Shown here: in pieces, positions 37,875 to 46,834 of the stretch
Numbering within the stretch: position 1 is the stretch's first letter
How the letters are laid out: each line of letters begins with the position of its first letter
DNA from: NORP259 sp041398705
GTDB taxonomy: Bacteria > Planctomycetota > UBA1135 > GCA-002686595
DNA: 64,000 nucleotides
Direction: 5' to 3'
NCBI GenBank assembly: GCA_041398705.1
Contig: JAWKUI010000003.1
Coordinates: forward strand, 310,001-374,000
The notes under the pieces: model-generated
Seen by the model: the letters and a program-made list of their open reading frames with translations, nothing else
Told to the model about the DNA's origin: nothing
The model's database searches: none
Translations under genes and position numbers: made by a program

Positions 37875-38872
37875 ACCCCTGGATCGTGGCCGCAGGCGTC
37901 GGAGCCGTGATGCTCGTCGGCGAATTGCTGCACCAGCGGCGCATCCGCCGCATCGCGCCCCTCGTCTTCGGACCCGGGGGCCGCGCGGCCGCTTGGACGC
38001 GCTTGACGCCGCTCCTGCGCACGCTCGGTGCCGCCGCGCTCGCGTGGGGCCTGTGTACCCTCTGGTGGGTGGTGCCGCCGCGCAACTTCGGTGGTGGCAA
38101 GGGCCCGGCGGAAGCCGACATCCGGCACCTGGTGCTGGTGCTCGACGTTTCGCCGTCCATGCGGCTTGCCGATGCGGGTCCCGAACGTTCGATCGAACGA
38201 CGCAAGCGCGGACGCGAGGTGCTGCAGTCGATCTTCCAACGCGTGGCGATGGGCCGCTACCGCATCAGCGTGGTGGCGACCTACACCGGCGCGATCCCGG
38301 TGGTCATTGATACGAACGATGCGGAAGTCGTGCAGAACGTGCTCGACGATCTGCCCATGCATTACGCCTTCAAGTCGGGGGAGACCCAACTCTTCGCCGG
38401 CTTGGAGGAGGCGGCGCGCATCGCCGCCAAGTGGCGCGAGAAGAGCACCACGATCGTCGTGCTGAGCGATGGCGACACCCTGCCGCCGACCGGGATGCCG
38501 GTCATGCCCTCGTCGGTGGCCGGAGCCCTGGTGGTGGGGGTCGGCGATCCGGCGCAGGGGTCCTTCATCGGTGGCCGCAATTCGCGTCAGGACGTTTCCG
38601 GCCTGCGCCAGATGGCGGTGCGCCTGGGGGGCACCTACCACGACGGCAACGAGAAACACGTGCCCACCGGCGTGCTCGCGGCGATCACCGCGGGCGGGCT
38701 CAACGCACCGATCAGCCGCTGGGGCCGCCGCGAGTACGCCCTGTTGGCCATCCTGGTCGGTTCGGCGCTGCTCGCTCTGATTCCCATGGCGCTGGCCCGG
38801 CTCGGAACCCGCTTCCAGCCCGGCCGACGTTTGAACCCCGTAAAGGCAACCCAGGACCGCCTACGGGCCTGA
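37868..38872 (+). CDS. BatB-like VWA-domain membrane protein
   Basis: 334 residues from MVDPWIVAAGVGAVMLVGEL; an in-frame GTG upstream is rejected because the ATG sits at the usual operon overlap. It has helices at about 5-20, 55-70 and near the C-terminus (EYALLAILVGSALLALIPMAL). The VWA domain has a MIDAS-like LDVSPSMRLADAG and SGETQLFAGL for the Thr position, then VVLSDGDTLPPTG. It pairs with the preceding BatA-like protein, as in Bacteroides Bat operons, and is probably matured by the MoxR ATPase. Intergenic distance to the next gene is 85 bp. Confidence 0.9.
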   Translation: MVDPWIVAAGVGAVMLVGELLHQRRIRRIAPLVFGPGGRAAAWTRLTPLLRTLGAAALAWGLCTLWWVVPPRNFGGGKGPAEADIRHLVLVLDVSPSMRLADAGPERSIERRKRGREVLQSIFQRVAMGRYRISVVATYTGAIPVVIDTNDAEVVQNVLDDLPMHYAFKSGETQLFAGLEEAARIAAKWREKSTTIVVLSDGDTLPPTGMPVMPSSVAGALVVGVGDPAQGSFIGGRNSRQDVSGLRQMAVRLGGTYHDGNEKHVPTGVLAAITAGGLNAPISRWGRREYALLAILVGSALLALIPMALARLGTRFQPGRRLNPVKATQDRLRA

Positions 38873-38957
38873 GCCTCCAGGCGCCTTCCGCAGAAAACAC
38901 CCCGAACCCTTAGGATAGAAGCGGTGGGACCGCACCCACCCGAACCTTGTCTACCCA

Positions 38958-39551
38958 ATGAAGAAACTACTTTTAGGCCTCTGGTTGTGCCTGCCCGCGG
39001 GATTGTGGGCGTACCACCAGGGGCCGGGACAAAACCAAAGGCAACTCGACGAAGTCGATGCGGCCTTGCGCTCCGCGGAAGCGGAGTTGTCCGGGGGCAA
39101 CCACGATGCCGCTCTCGAGCAATACGAGTTGGCCCTGAAGAACGTGCCTGCGGACCAGGTGGCGGTGGCGCGTGAGATCCGCCTCGACCTGGCTCGATTG
39201 CGCATGCAACACAAGCAGTTGCCGCAGGCCCAAGAGGACCTGCGCAATCTGGTGGAGGAGATGTCAGCCGACGAGACCGCCGATCCGGCGGTGTTGGAAG
39301 AGGCGCGAGCCGCCTACGCCAACGCGCAGTACTACATCACCTTCCTGATGCGCTTGGAGGGCTACACCCGCGAACAGTGGGAGCCCGAAATCGAAAAGTC
39401 GCGTCAGGTGTATCGCTTGCTCGCGGAGCAGGCCGAGGCCCGTGGCGATGCCGATTCGGCGTTGCAGCACAAGGAGGACCTGGAAGCCACGGTGCTCCTG
39501 GCGCGCCTCGATCTGCAGAACCTGCAGGGCCTGCCCCTGCCCAACCAGTGA
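38958..39551 (+). CDS. Secreted TPR-like protein of the Bat operon
   Basis: 197 residues with a signal peptide (MKKLLLGLWLCLPAGLWA). The mature part is a helical repeat: AALRSAEAELSGGNHDAALE and QYELALKNVPADQV form one TPR, and RLRMQHKQLPQAQEDLRNLV begins a second. The position after two VWA genes fits the BatE/BatC-type TPR partner. No catalytic features. Followed by about 300 bp without a supported gene before the last gene of the group. Confidence 0.8.
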   Translation: MKKLLLGLWLCLPAGLWAYHQGPGQNQRQLDEVDAALRSAEAELSGGNHDAALEQYELALKNVPADQVAVAREIRLDLARLRMQHKQLPQAQEDLRNLVEEMSADETADPAVLEEARAAYANAQYYITFLMRLEGYTREQWEPEIEKSRQVYRLLAEQAEARGDADSALQHKEDLEATVLLARLDLQNLQGLPLPNQ

Positions 39552-39848
39552 AACGGTGCCGGGACATGAAACGGTTCCGGCAAACGCCCCGGTCGGGGCA
39601 AAAAACCTGGTGGAAAGAAACCGAGCGATCAAGAGACGCGCAGCGCGGGTGGAGGCCCGCCCCCTGATGGTGGAGGATCCTGATCCCCGCCCGCAGTTCC
39701 CCTTCGGGATCTGCACCTGAATCTTGAGGTGGGGGGTGGAGCCATCGCTCTTCACCCCCCTTCTCAGGCACCCCTTCTCAGGCCCGCCTGCCCGGTACCG
39801 CTCTCCGGCTCTCCCGTTCCGCTATCCACGAACCCGCTTCGCCATCCC

Positions 39849-42800
39849 ATGTTGTCTTCGTTGGCTCTCTCGCTGCTGCTTACCTGCGCGCAGTCTCCGT
39901 CTTCGAGTTCGGTAGTCCGAAAGATCGTCAGTCTCCCCGCGGGCGTTCAGGTGCCCGCCGGCATCACCCTGCCCCCGGGCATCGAATTCGGTGAAGTCAT
40001 GATGGTCGATGGGCCGGCGGACGCCGCGGCCCCGCCCAAAGAAGGCGAGGGGGAAGCGGAAAAGCCCAAGATCGATCCGAAGCTTCTGCAGCGTTACTCG
40101 CAGGTCGAACTCGATCGGCGGCCTTCTGTGCAGCTCGAGACCTGGTCCAAACCCGAGCCGCTGCTTGCCGATCAAGATCCCGAGCTGGCGTTGCCGGAAG
40201 AGCCGGCAAAAGCCGAATCCCTGCCGGCGCCGGTGGCATTGGAAACGGTGCTCGATCGATGGAAACGCATCCCGCAGCTGCTGCCGGTGCGTTTCGCCTG
40301 CGCCAAGACCGCTGAACCGGCGCACAAGGCTGCGGTGGAGGCGCACAAGCAGGCGCTGAAGGACCTGAAGCAGGCGACCAAGGAATACGAGAAGAAGAAG
40401 GCGGAGATCGAGGGCAAGCGCCTCGAGCGCCAGGTGGAACTCTTCCAACGCAAGATCACCCTGGGCCGCTGGCAGGAGATCGACGCCCTGTTCACCGAGA
40501 TCGGTGAGGAGTCGGCCCGTCCCCTCTACGAATCGATCCTGCAACGCCTGCAGCGCATCCCCAACCAGAACAACAGCAACCTGCGGCAGTTCTGGGAGAA
40601 ACACAGCTTCGGTTTCGAGGACATCCTCGCCCTGGTGGAGATCGCGCCCGGTGGATTCAAGCAAGAGGACCACCTCCGCATCGCGCCGCTTCTGACCGAA
40701 TGCTTGAGCCAGGGCCATGACTTGGAGGAGTGGCTCGCCCGCCTGCGCGAGGAGACGTCGAAGTCGGACGACGAGAAGCGCCTGACCCGGCGCCAGGCGG
40801 CGTGGCTACTGACGAACCAGGGCCGCAACCTCGAGATGGGGGAGTTCCTGCCGAGCCTCGCCCAGGCGATCGAAGAGCAGGACCGCGAGGGTCTCAACCT
40901 ACTCGCGCGCTACTCCGAAGCCCGCGCGGATGAACAGGAATCGGCCGAGTACTTGAAGGACGCCTGGGAAGCGACCCTGGCGGCCTTGGCGCCCGGGGAG
41001 ATCGAGCCGGAGATCAAGGTGGAAGCGCTGAAACGCGCCGTGAGCCTGGCCCGGCGCCTGTCCGATGGCAGCGGCGATCAATGGTTGGTCGAGTCCTTCA
41101 CCTCGCGCCCCGAGCGCGGCATGGAGGTCATCGCGACCATCGGTGGCGAGGTCTCGAAGGGCATGGTGGACACCTTCGCCGACCCGCAGCAGCGCCTGGC
41201 AACGATGAAGTTGCTGAAGACGGCGGTGGATGCTCTGTTGGAGAAGGCGCCGGAACGGGCGGAAGAGTGGCGCCGGCCGCTGTACCTGCTCGCGGACGGT
41301 TGGCTGCGCGAGGCCGCGCACTCCTACCAATACTCGGAGGAAGACTCCTACGGCCCGAGTTACCAACGCGACGCGTACGGCAACATCTACTGGAGCAGCT
41401 ACAGCCGGGGTTGGCGTAGCAACCCGGTAGCGGCCCTGGCCCCCGGCGAACTGCTGGACATCCGGCCCGATGGTCGTTGGCGCGAACTGCTCGACGACAG
41501 CGTGCGGCCGAAGTTCGACACCACGATCGCCGAGCTCTTCCTGAAGGTGAACGAGGAGGTCCAAGCCTTCCCGTACATCGAGCAGCTCGCGAAGACGAAC
41601 CCGCGCAAGGCGAAGGAACTGGCCCAGGAATTCCTCGAGGTTTGGATCCGCAACAACGACCCGAACTCGTCGCGCAACCGGGCGGACATCTACAGCTACT
41701 CGTTCGGCTACATGAACCGCGCCTCGGGCATCCCGCTGACGCGCAGCAAGCAGGAACGCAGCCTGAAGGACCTGGCCCATTGGGTACAGAAGTTGCGTTC
41801 GGTGCCCGGCATCGAGCTCGAACCCAGCCTGCTGATGCGCGCCTTCGTCGGCAGCCACAGCTACGCGGAGGTCTACCGCATCGAAACCATGGAGCAGGTT
41901 TTTGGCTCGCTCGAGACCCTGGATCCCGACACCCTGGCCCAGATGGCGCAGACCATGCGCTCGAACCTCGCGGGGGTCTGGCGCGCCGCGGAGACCCAGA
42001 CCAACGCCAAGACCGGCCGCAAGAAGGCCGACATCGAAGCCGAGGTGCGCAAGGGGTACGCGATGGCGGGTGAGGTGCTCGGCCGTGCGATGGCGGTGCA
42101 TCCCGATGCCTGGCAGCTCATGGTGGCCCGCGCCGCCATGATGCATGACCTGAACAACTACAACAACGAGATCAAGAAGGCTTCGAACTTCGCGGGCAGC
42201 CGCCAGGAGGCCTTGGACCTGTTCGGTCAGGCCGCCGCGCACTATTGCGAGGGCGTCGAAGACCTGCGCAAGGAGCAGTACAACGTCGAACCCTTCACCC
42301 GTTGGTTCTACGCCGCCCTCGGCGCCACCGATGTGGACGCGATCAACCAGGACACGGTGCTCGCGCAGAAGGAGATCCTGAAAATCCGTGACCAGCTCGA
42401 GGCCATCTACGGCCAGGCGGGCGAGGATCACATGTCGATGTTCGCGAACAACCTGTTCACGCACCTCGGCGAGGTCAACCCGTCGGTCAAGGATCGGTAC
42501 TTGGAAGCCGGCTTCGCCATCGTCGGGGAGCACCCGCAGGCTCGCCCGGCGCGCAAGGTGTATGACTACTACCGCGACCTAGTGACCGAGATCCGGTTGG
42601 TGGCCAAGGTCGACGGCGCCAGCACGGTGGGCACCGATGCCTTCGGCGTGTTGGTGGAGCTGCAGTTCACCCGTGAGATCGAGCGCGAGGGTGGCGGCTT
42701 CAACAAGTACCTCCAGAACCAGGCGAATGCCATTTCGAGCGGCTACTACTACAACTACGGCCGGCCCCAGGAGAACTACCGCGACAAGTTCGAGGAGGCC

Positions 42801-43760
42801 GTGCGCACGATCCTCAACGAGCAGTACGAGGTGTTGTCGGTGACCTTCAACAAGGAGGATGCCAAGTCGAAGGCCATGGATGACTACGGCTGGCGCCGCC
42901 TGCCCTATGCGTACATCCTGGTGCAGGCGCGTGGCCCCGAAGTGGACCGCCTTCCGCCGCTGAAGATCGACCTGGACTTCAACGACGTCACCGGCTACGT
43001 GGTGCTGCCGATCGCTTCGGCCGTCGTGCCGCTCGATGCGTCGGTGGCCGCGAAAGAACGGCCGTACGCGGACCTGCAGGTGACCCAGATCCTCGACGAG
43101 CGCAAGGCGACCGAAGGGGTGCTGTCGCTCGAAGTCAAAGCCCAGTCCCAAGGCCTTGTGCCCGCCCTGGATTCGATCCTGGACGTGGTGCCCGGGGATT
43201 TCGAGGTGACCGAAACCGAGGACAAGGGCGTGTCGGTGGAGCGTTTCGCCGATGACGGCGAAGGCGCGCTGACCAGCCGTCTGTGGACCTTGACCATGAA
43301 GCCGAAAGCGGACGTGGCGAAAGCCGTGGCGTTTGCGTTCGGCACGCCGCGTCAGGAGGGTGTGCAGGACCTGCACCAGCGCTACAACGACGCGGATCTG
43401 GAGGTGGTCGAAGGCAGCGCACACCTGGTGGGCGCGTACGAAGGCGGCCAGGCGAATTGGTGGGTGCCGTGGCTTGTGCTCGGCGGCCTGGTGCTCTTTG
43501 CGGGCCTGCTTTGGTTCGTGCTCAGCCCGAAAGCCCCCGAACCGGTGGCTGCCAAGATGGCTCTACCCAATACCTTGACCCCGTTCACCGTGGTGGGCTA
43601 CCTGCGCCAGATCCAGCGCAACAACCACTTGGCCGAACACCAGAAGGTCGAACTCGACGCCACCGTCTCGCGCATCGAACGGTACTACTTCGACGAGCAG
43701 CGCAACGGCAACCAGCCGGACCTCGCGGCCATCGCGAAGGAGTGGCAGAAGCGCGCCTGA
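39849..43760 (+). CDS. Membrane-anchored protein of 1303 residues, end of the Bat operon
   Basis: The start is MLSSLALSLLLTCAQ (ATG 39849); the preceding 40 codons of open frame look non-coding. A Pro/Glu-rich linker is followed by a long, mostly helical extracytoplasmic region with repeated acidic and aromatic segments (KQALKDLKQATKEYEKKKAE near 175; a Tyr-rich stretch near residues 493-520). A beta domain near 1030-1190 (VLSLEVKAQSQGLVPALDSI) precedes one transmembrane helix, WVPWLVLGGLVLFAGLLWFV (about 1205-1225), and a cytoplasmic tail of about 80 residues. No known domain is recognised. Position and polarity suggest a large envelope component served by the MoxR-VWA proteins. A terminator follows at 43782. 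Confidence 0.75.
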   Translation: MLSSLALSLLLTCAQSPSSSSVVRKIVSLPAGVQVPAGITLPPGIEFGEVMMVDGPADAAAPPKEGEGEAEKPKIDPKLLQRYSQVELDRRPSVQLETWSKPEPLLADQDPELALPEEPAKAESLPAPVALETVLDRWKRIPQLLPVRFACAKTAEPAHKAAVEAHKQALKDLKQATKEYEKKKAEIEGKRLERQVELFQRKITLGRWQEIDALFTEIGEESARPLYESILQRLQRIPNQNNSNLRQFWEKHSFGFEDILALVEIAPGGFKQEDHLRIAPLLTECLSQGHDLEEWLARLREETSKSDDEKRLTRRQAAWLLTNQGRNLEMGEFLPSLAQAIEEQDREGLNLLARYSEARADEQESAEYLKDAWEATLAALAPGEIEPEIKVEALKRAVSLARRLSDGSGDQWLVESFTSRPERGMEVIATIGGEVSKGMVDTFADPQQRLATMKLLKTAVDALLEKAPERAEEWRRPLYLLADGWLREAAHSYQYSEEDSYGPSYQRDAYGNIYWSSYSRGWRSNPVAALAPGELLDIRPDGRWRELLDDSVRPKFDTTIAELFLKVNEEVQAFPYIEQLAKTNPRKAKELAQEFLEVWIRNNDPNSSRNRADIYSYSFGYMNRASGIPLTRSKQERSLKDLAHWVQKLRSVPGIELEPSLLMRAFVGSHSYAEVYRIETMEQVFGSLETLDPDTLAQMAQTMRSNLAGVWRAAETQTNAKTGRKKADIEAEVRKGYAMAGEVLGRAMAVHPDAWQLMVARAAMMHDLNNYNNEIKKASNFAGSRQEALDLFGQAAAHYCEGVEDLRKEQYNVEPFTRWFYAALGATDVDAINQDTVLAQKEILKIRDQLEAIYGQAGEDHMSMFANNLFTHLGEVNPSVKDRYLEAGFAIVGEHPQARPARKVYDYYRDLVTEIRLVAKVDGASTVGTDAFGVLVELQFTREIEREGGGFNKYLQNQANAISSGYYYNYGRPQENYRDKFEEAVRTILNEQYEVLSVTFNKEDAKSKAMDDYGWRRLPYAYILVQARGPEVDRLPPLKIDLDFNDVTGYVVLPIASAVVPLDASVAAKERPYADLQVTQILDERKATEGVLSLEVKAQSQGLVPALDSILDVVPGDFEVTETEDKGVSVERFADDGEGALTSRLWTLTMKPKADVAKAVAFAFGTPRQEGVQDLHQRYNDADLEVVEGSAHLVGAYEGGQANWWVPWLVLGGLVLFAGLLWFVLSPKAPEPVAAKMALPNTLTPFTVVGYLRQIQRNNHLAEHQKVELDATVSRIERYYFDEQRNGNQPDLAAIAKEWQKRA

Positions 43761-43781
43761 TCGGATTCGGATGGAACCACG

Positions 43782-43818
43782 GGCCCCGGTTTTCCAGGAA
43801 ACCGGGGCCTGTTCTTTT
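43782..43818 (+). terminator. Rho-independent terminator of the MoxR/Bat operon
   Basis: GGCCCCGGTTT and AAACCGGGGCC form an 11-bp stem around TCCAGG or similar, followed by TGTTCTTTT. It lies 21 bp after the stop of the 1303-residue gene. Confidence 0.9.
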
Positions 43819-44042
43819 GTCGATGGAATTTTCATTTCCGATCGGACCGCTCGTCCGTCGGGTCCGGGCACGCTTCCCGCGCTTCGGGCATGGTTTTCAT
43901 TGTTGCCGGGGGACTCGGCAAACTCCGCACGGCGGAATCCGAAGATTTTTGATTGGCCGCGCCGAGTCTCCGCGCCCTGTGGGTGTGCATCAACGCGCTA
44001 CTCCTTGCGCGCTGATTGCAATCTCCCTCAACCCGGAGTCCC

Positions 44043-46559
44043 ATGTCCAATCGAACTGCTTCGCCCGAACGCACCCTTTGGTTGACCCTCGCTTCTGCTT
44101 TGGTCCCAGGTGCATTTGCCCAAACCACGCCTACCCCAGTCCATCTGCAAGGGGATGCCCAACGGCAGATGGCACCCGCCTCACAGCAGGTCTACAACCC
44201 CGTCCGGGCCAATGACTTGCAGCCGGATCTCGCGGGATTCGTCGCCCAGGAGCACGCGCAACGCCTGACTCCCGTGGTGCATTTCCCCGAGCTCGTGGAA
44301 GGGGCTGCCACGCCCGATGCTCCCGGTGGCGCGATTCCGTTCGGTCCGGCTCCAGAGCCCACCAAGGTCTACTTCGACCACCAGAACGGGGAGTTCTGGG
44401 CGATGGGTTCGAACTACAAGGCCATGGCCAATGACCAAGGCTTCTCCTTTGTGCCTTTCCTGGGTTCCGATGCCCCCCAGAACTATCCCGTGCACTTCCG
44501 GTTGCAGGAAGTCCGCGTAGGCGGGGATGCATTGGAATTGGCGCCCAAGGCGGAAGTCACCCAAAGCGGGGATCGCTTCATCCTTGACCGAGGTCCCGTG
44601 GATGTCTGGTATGACATGCAGCTGAACGGGGTCGAGCAAAGTTTCGCCTTCGAGGCGGTGGGGGGGACCGAGGACCTCGATCTCCTGATCGCCGTGGATA
44701 CCGAATTGGCCTGGCAAGAAACCGGCAACGGATTGAGCTGGGGCAATGAACTGGGCGGGGTCACCTACCAAAAGGCCCTGGTCCTGGATTCCGCTGGCCA
44801 CGAGCTGGAGATCCCCATTCAGCGCGACGCGGACCGCATCCACTTGACGGTGCCGGGTACCTGGCTGGCGAAGGCTACTGGGCCCATCGTCGTAGATCCC
44901 CTACTCAATGCCTACAGCATCTACTCGGGAAACGACAAGACCCAAGTGGGCCCGGATGTGGCCTACGACTACACCACCGATTCCTACCTGTACGTGGTCC
45001 AGAGCAACTACTCCGCGACCGACCACGACATCCGGATGGAACAATACGACAGTGTAGGTGGCATGATCGCCACAGGCTGGATCGACTTCACAGGTCAGAA
45101 CTGGAACGACCCCGCGGTGGCCAATGACAATCTGACCAACACTTTCCTTATGGTGGCACTTTTCGAGTCCACCGATGGGAACGCGGTTTGGTGCCGGTCG
45201 ATCAACGCTACCAACTTGGCTTTGAGCCCCACGGTCCAGGTCGGAGAAGCGGTTTCCGGAAGCTACTACAACTTGACGCCCGACGTGGGCGGAAAGTCCC
45301 AAGGCACATCCCTGTTCAAAGCGGTCTGGTCCCGTTACTTCATCACAAGTGGGGTTGCCGGCATCCGGAGTGCAACGATCGTGCCTACCAATCCGCACAG
45401 CACCACGGTCGCGCCCACGGTGAATGGCACCGAATTCATGACGGGAGACAGCGGCCGGTCTTTCTACAGCCCGGCGATCTCCAAATCCTCTGGGCAGGCG
45501 GGGAACGCGGAATGGCGCGTAGCTTTCGGCAGCCGGGTCACCGCCAGTGGGCAAGATGAAATCAACAGCGCGCGTTACGCGGATGACAACACTCTGCTGC
45601 ACGCGTACTCGCCACTTTACTTGATCAGTTCCCTGTGGAGCCTCGACAAAGTGGATGTGTCGGATGGTCTGTCTGCCGTGCCGGGGCCGGTCAACGGGGA
45701 CGCGACCTACTGTATCGTAGGCAGTTTTACTGGCACCTACGGTCCGCAGATCTGGTGGTACGGCATGGATCGGGACACGTACTTCGATGTGCAATCCCTG
45801 ACGACCCGCGAGCATCAAGCGATCACTGGTTACTCGAAGTACGATGCATGCATCGCGACCAGTGAGGACAATTTCATCTGCAGCTACCTCGAGTGGTTCC
45901 CTGCGGAAGGGCAATACAGGGAGGTCCAGACTCGATTTGACCTGGTGTCCACGGGCAAATTCGGCGTGAGTGAACGCCGCCTCCGGCTCTCAACGACGCC
46001 CTTCCGTACCGGTTACCCTGTTTGCAGTGCCTCGCGCTTCTCGGGGGGCAACTACGGTAGCCGTTATGTAGCATCGGCGATCGATTCCTGGGACGGGTCC
46101 CTTTGGCGCACTCGTGGCAACCAGACGTACCAGAGCTTCGTCGACATCGCTGGTTACCAGTACTGCACAGGAAACCCGAACAGTACGGGCGACTACGGGC
46201 ACATGATCGTGTTCGGTGATGCTTCGGTCCTGGGCGTGAAGACTCTGTCCGCGACCCACATGCCCCTGAACCAGTTTGGGTATTTCCTCTCGGGCGAAGG
46301 AGGCTTCGGAACGATCACCGTGAGCCAAGGGGTCCAGTGCCTGATTGGTGGCCCACTAGGCCGCTACAACCAACCGCTCGAGGTATTCTTCACGGGCACC
46401 ACCGGTAACGCGACCCTGAACATCGGTCCGGCGTCCTATCGCGGGCCCGGTGGCAACGTGGCCGTGTTCGCCGGCGACGTCTGGAACTTCCAAGCCTGGC
46501 ACCGCGAGAACGGCGGCTTCAGCAACTTCACCGACGCGGTGAGCATCACGCTGGAGTAG
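44043..46559 (+). CDS. Large secreted protein with the recurring C-terminal domain, paralog 1
   Basis: 838 residues from MSNRTASPERTLWLTLASAL (signal peptide to about residue 28). The body has a shared opening, VAQEHAQRLTPVVHFPE, and then a beta-rich region (NGVEQSFAFEAVGGTEDLDL; GPIVVDPLLNAYSIYSGND). Repeated blade-like segments such as DVAYDYTTDSYLYVVQSN and AEWRVAFGSRVTASGQDEI suggest a beta-propeller, as in planctomycete secreted proteins; no enzyme motif is seen. The last 140 residues are the window's recurring domain (YCTGNPNSTGDYGHMIVFGD, PLNQFGYFLSGEGG, LIGGPLGRYNQ, WNFQAWHRENGGFSNFTDAV). A very similar gene follows. Confidence 0.82.
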   Translation: MSNRTASPERTLWLTLASALVPGAFAQTTPTPVHLQGDAQRQMAPASQQVYNPVRANDLQPDLAGFVAQEHAQRLTPVVHFPELVEGAATPDAPGGAIPFGPAPEPTKVYFDHQNGEFWAMGSNYKAMANDQGFSFVPFLGSDAPQNYPVHFRLQEVRVGGDALELAPKAEVTQSGDRFILDRGPVDVWYDMQLNGVEQSFAFEAVGGTEDLDLLIAVDTELAWQETGNGLSWGNELGGVTYQKALVLDSAGHELEIPIQRDADRIHLTVPGTWLAKATGPIVVDPLLNAYSIYSGNDKTQVGPDVAYDYTTDSYLYVVQSNYSATDHDIRMEQYDSVGGMIATGWIDFTGQNWNDPAVANDNLTNTFLMVALFESTDGNAVWCRSINATNLALSPTVQVGEAVSGSYYNLTPDVGGKSQGTSLFKAVWSRYFITSGVAGIRSATIVPTNPHSTTVAPTVNGTEFMTGDSGRSFYSPAISKSSGQAGNAEWRVAFGSRVTASGQDEINSARYADDNTLLHAYSPLYLISSLWSLDKVDVSDGLSAVPGPVNGDATYCIVGSFTGTYGPQIWWYGMDRDTYFDVQSLTTREHQAITGYSKYDACIATSEDNFICSYLEWFPAEGQYREVQTRFDLVSTGKFGVSERRLRLSTTPFRTGYPVCSASRFSGGNYGSRYVASAIDSWDGSLWRTRGNQTYQSFVDIAGYQYCTGNPNSTGDYGHMIVFGDASVLGVKTLSATHMPLNQFGYFLSGEGGFGTITVSQGVQCLIGGPLGRYNQPLEVFFTGTTGNATLNIGPASYRGPGGNVAVFAGDVWNFQAWHRENGGFSNFTDAVSITLE

Positions 46560-46576
46560 TTCGGCACCTAGTTTCC

Positions 46577-46626
46577 GGTCCCCCGTTTCCCGCGATCCGG
46601 CGGGGGCGGGGGACCGTTCCGTTTTG
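46577..46626 (+). terminator. Terminator after secreted paralog 1
   Basis: CGGTCCCCCG and CGGGGGACCG form a 10-bp stem closing a structured loop of about 20 nt, followed by TTCCGTTTT. It ends the first paralog's transcript. Confidence 0.8.
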
Positions 46627-46834
46627 GAGGCCTTCCGGTGTTCGTGCAATTGCCTGGGGCGGCGGGTTTTCCAGGAAACAGGCTTTTCCGATGGAGCGGA
46701 GACCCTTTCCGGTCCCAAGTCGTGGCAAGCGCGGAATTCCGGATTTCCTGATCTGCAAGATTGGCACCCTACGCCATTGCTGGATTGGGCGTTCGCCCAA
46801 ATGGCTGGCTCCAAGTCCCTGGTGTTCCCCGTCT

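Noticed and set aside
40899..42533. 544-residue ORF antisense to the 1303-residue gene
   Set aside because: His/Arg/Leu-rich shadow with no domain.
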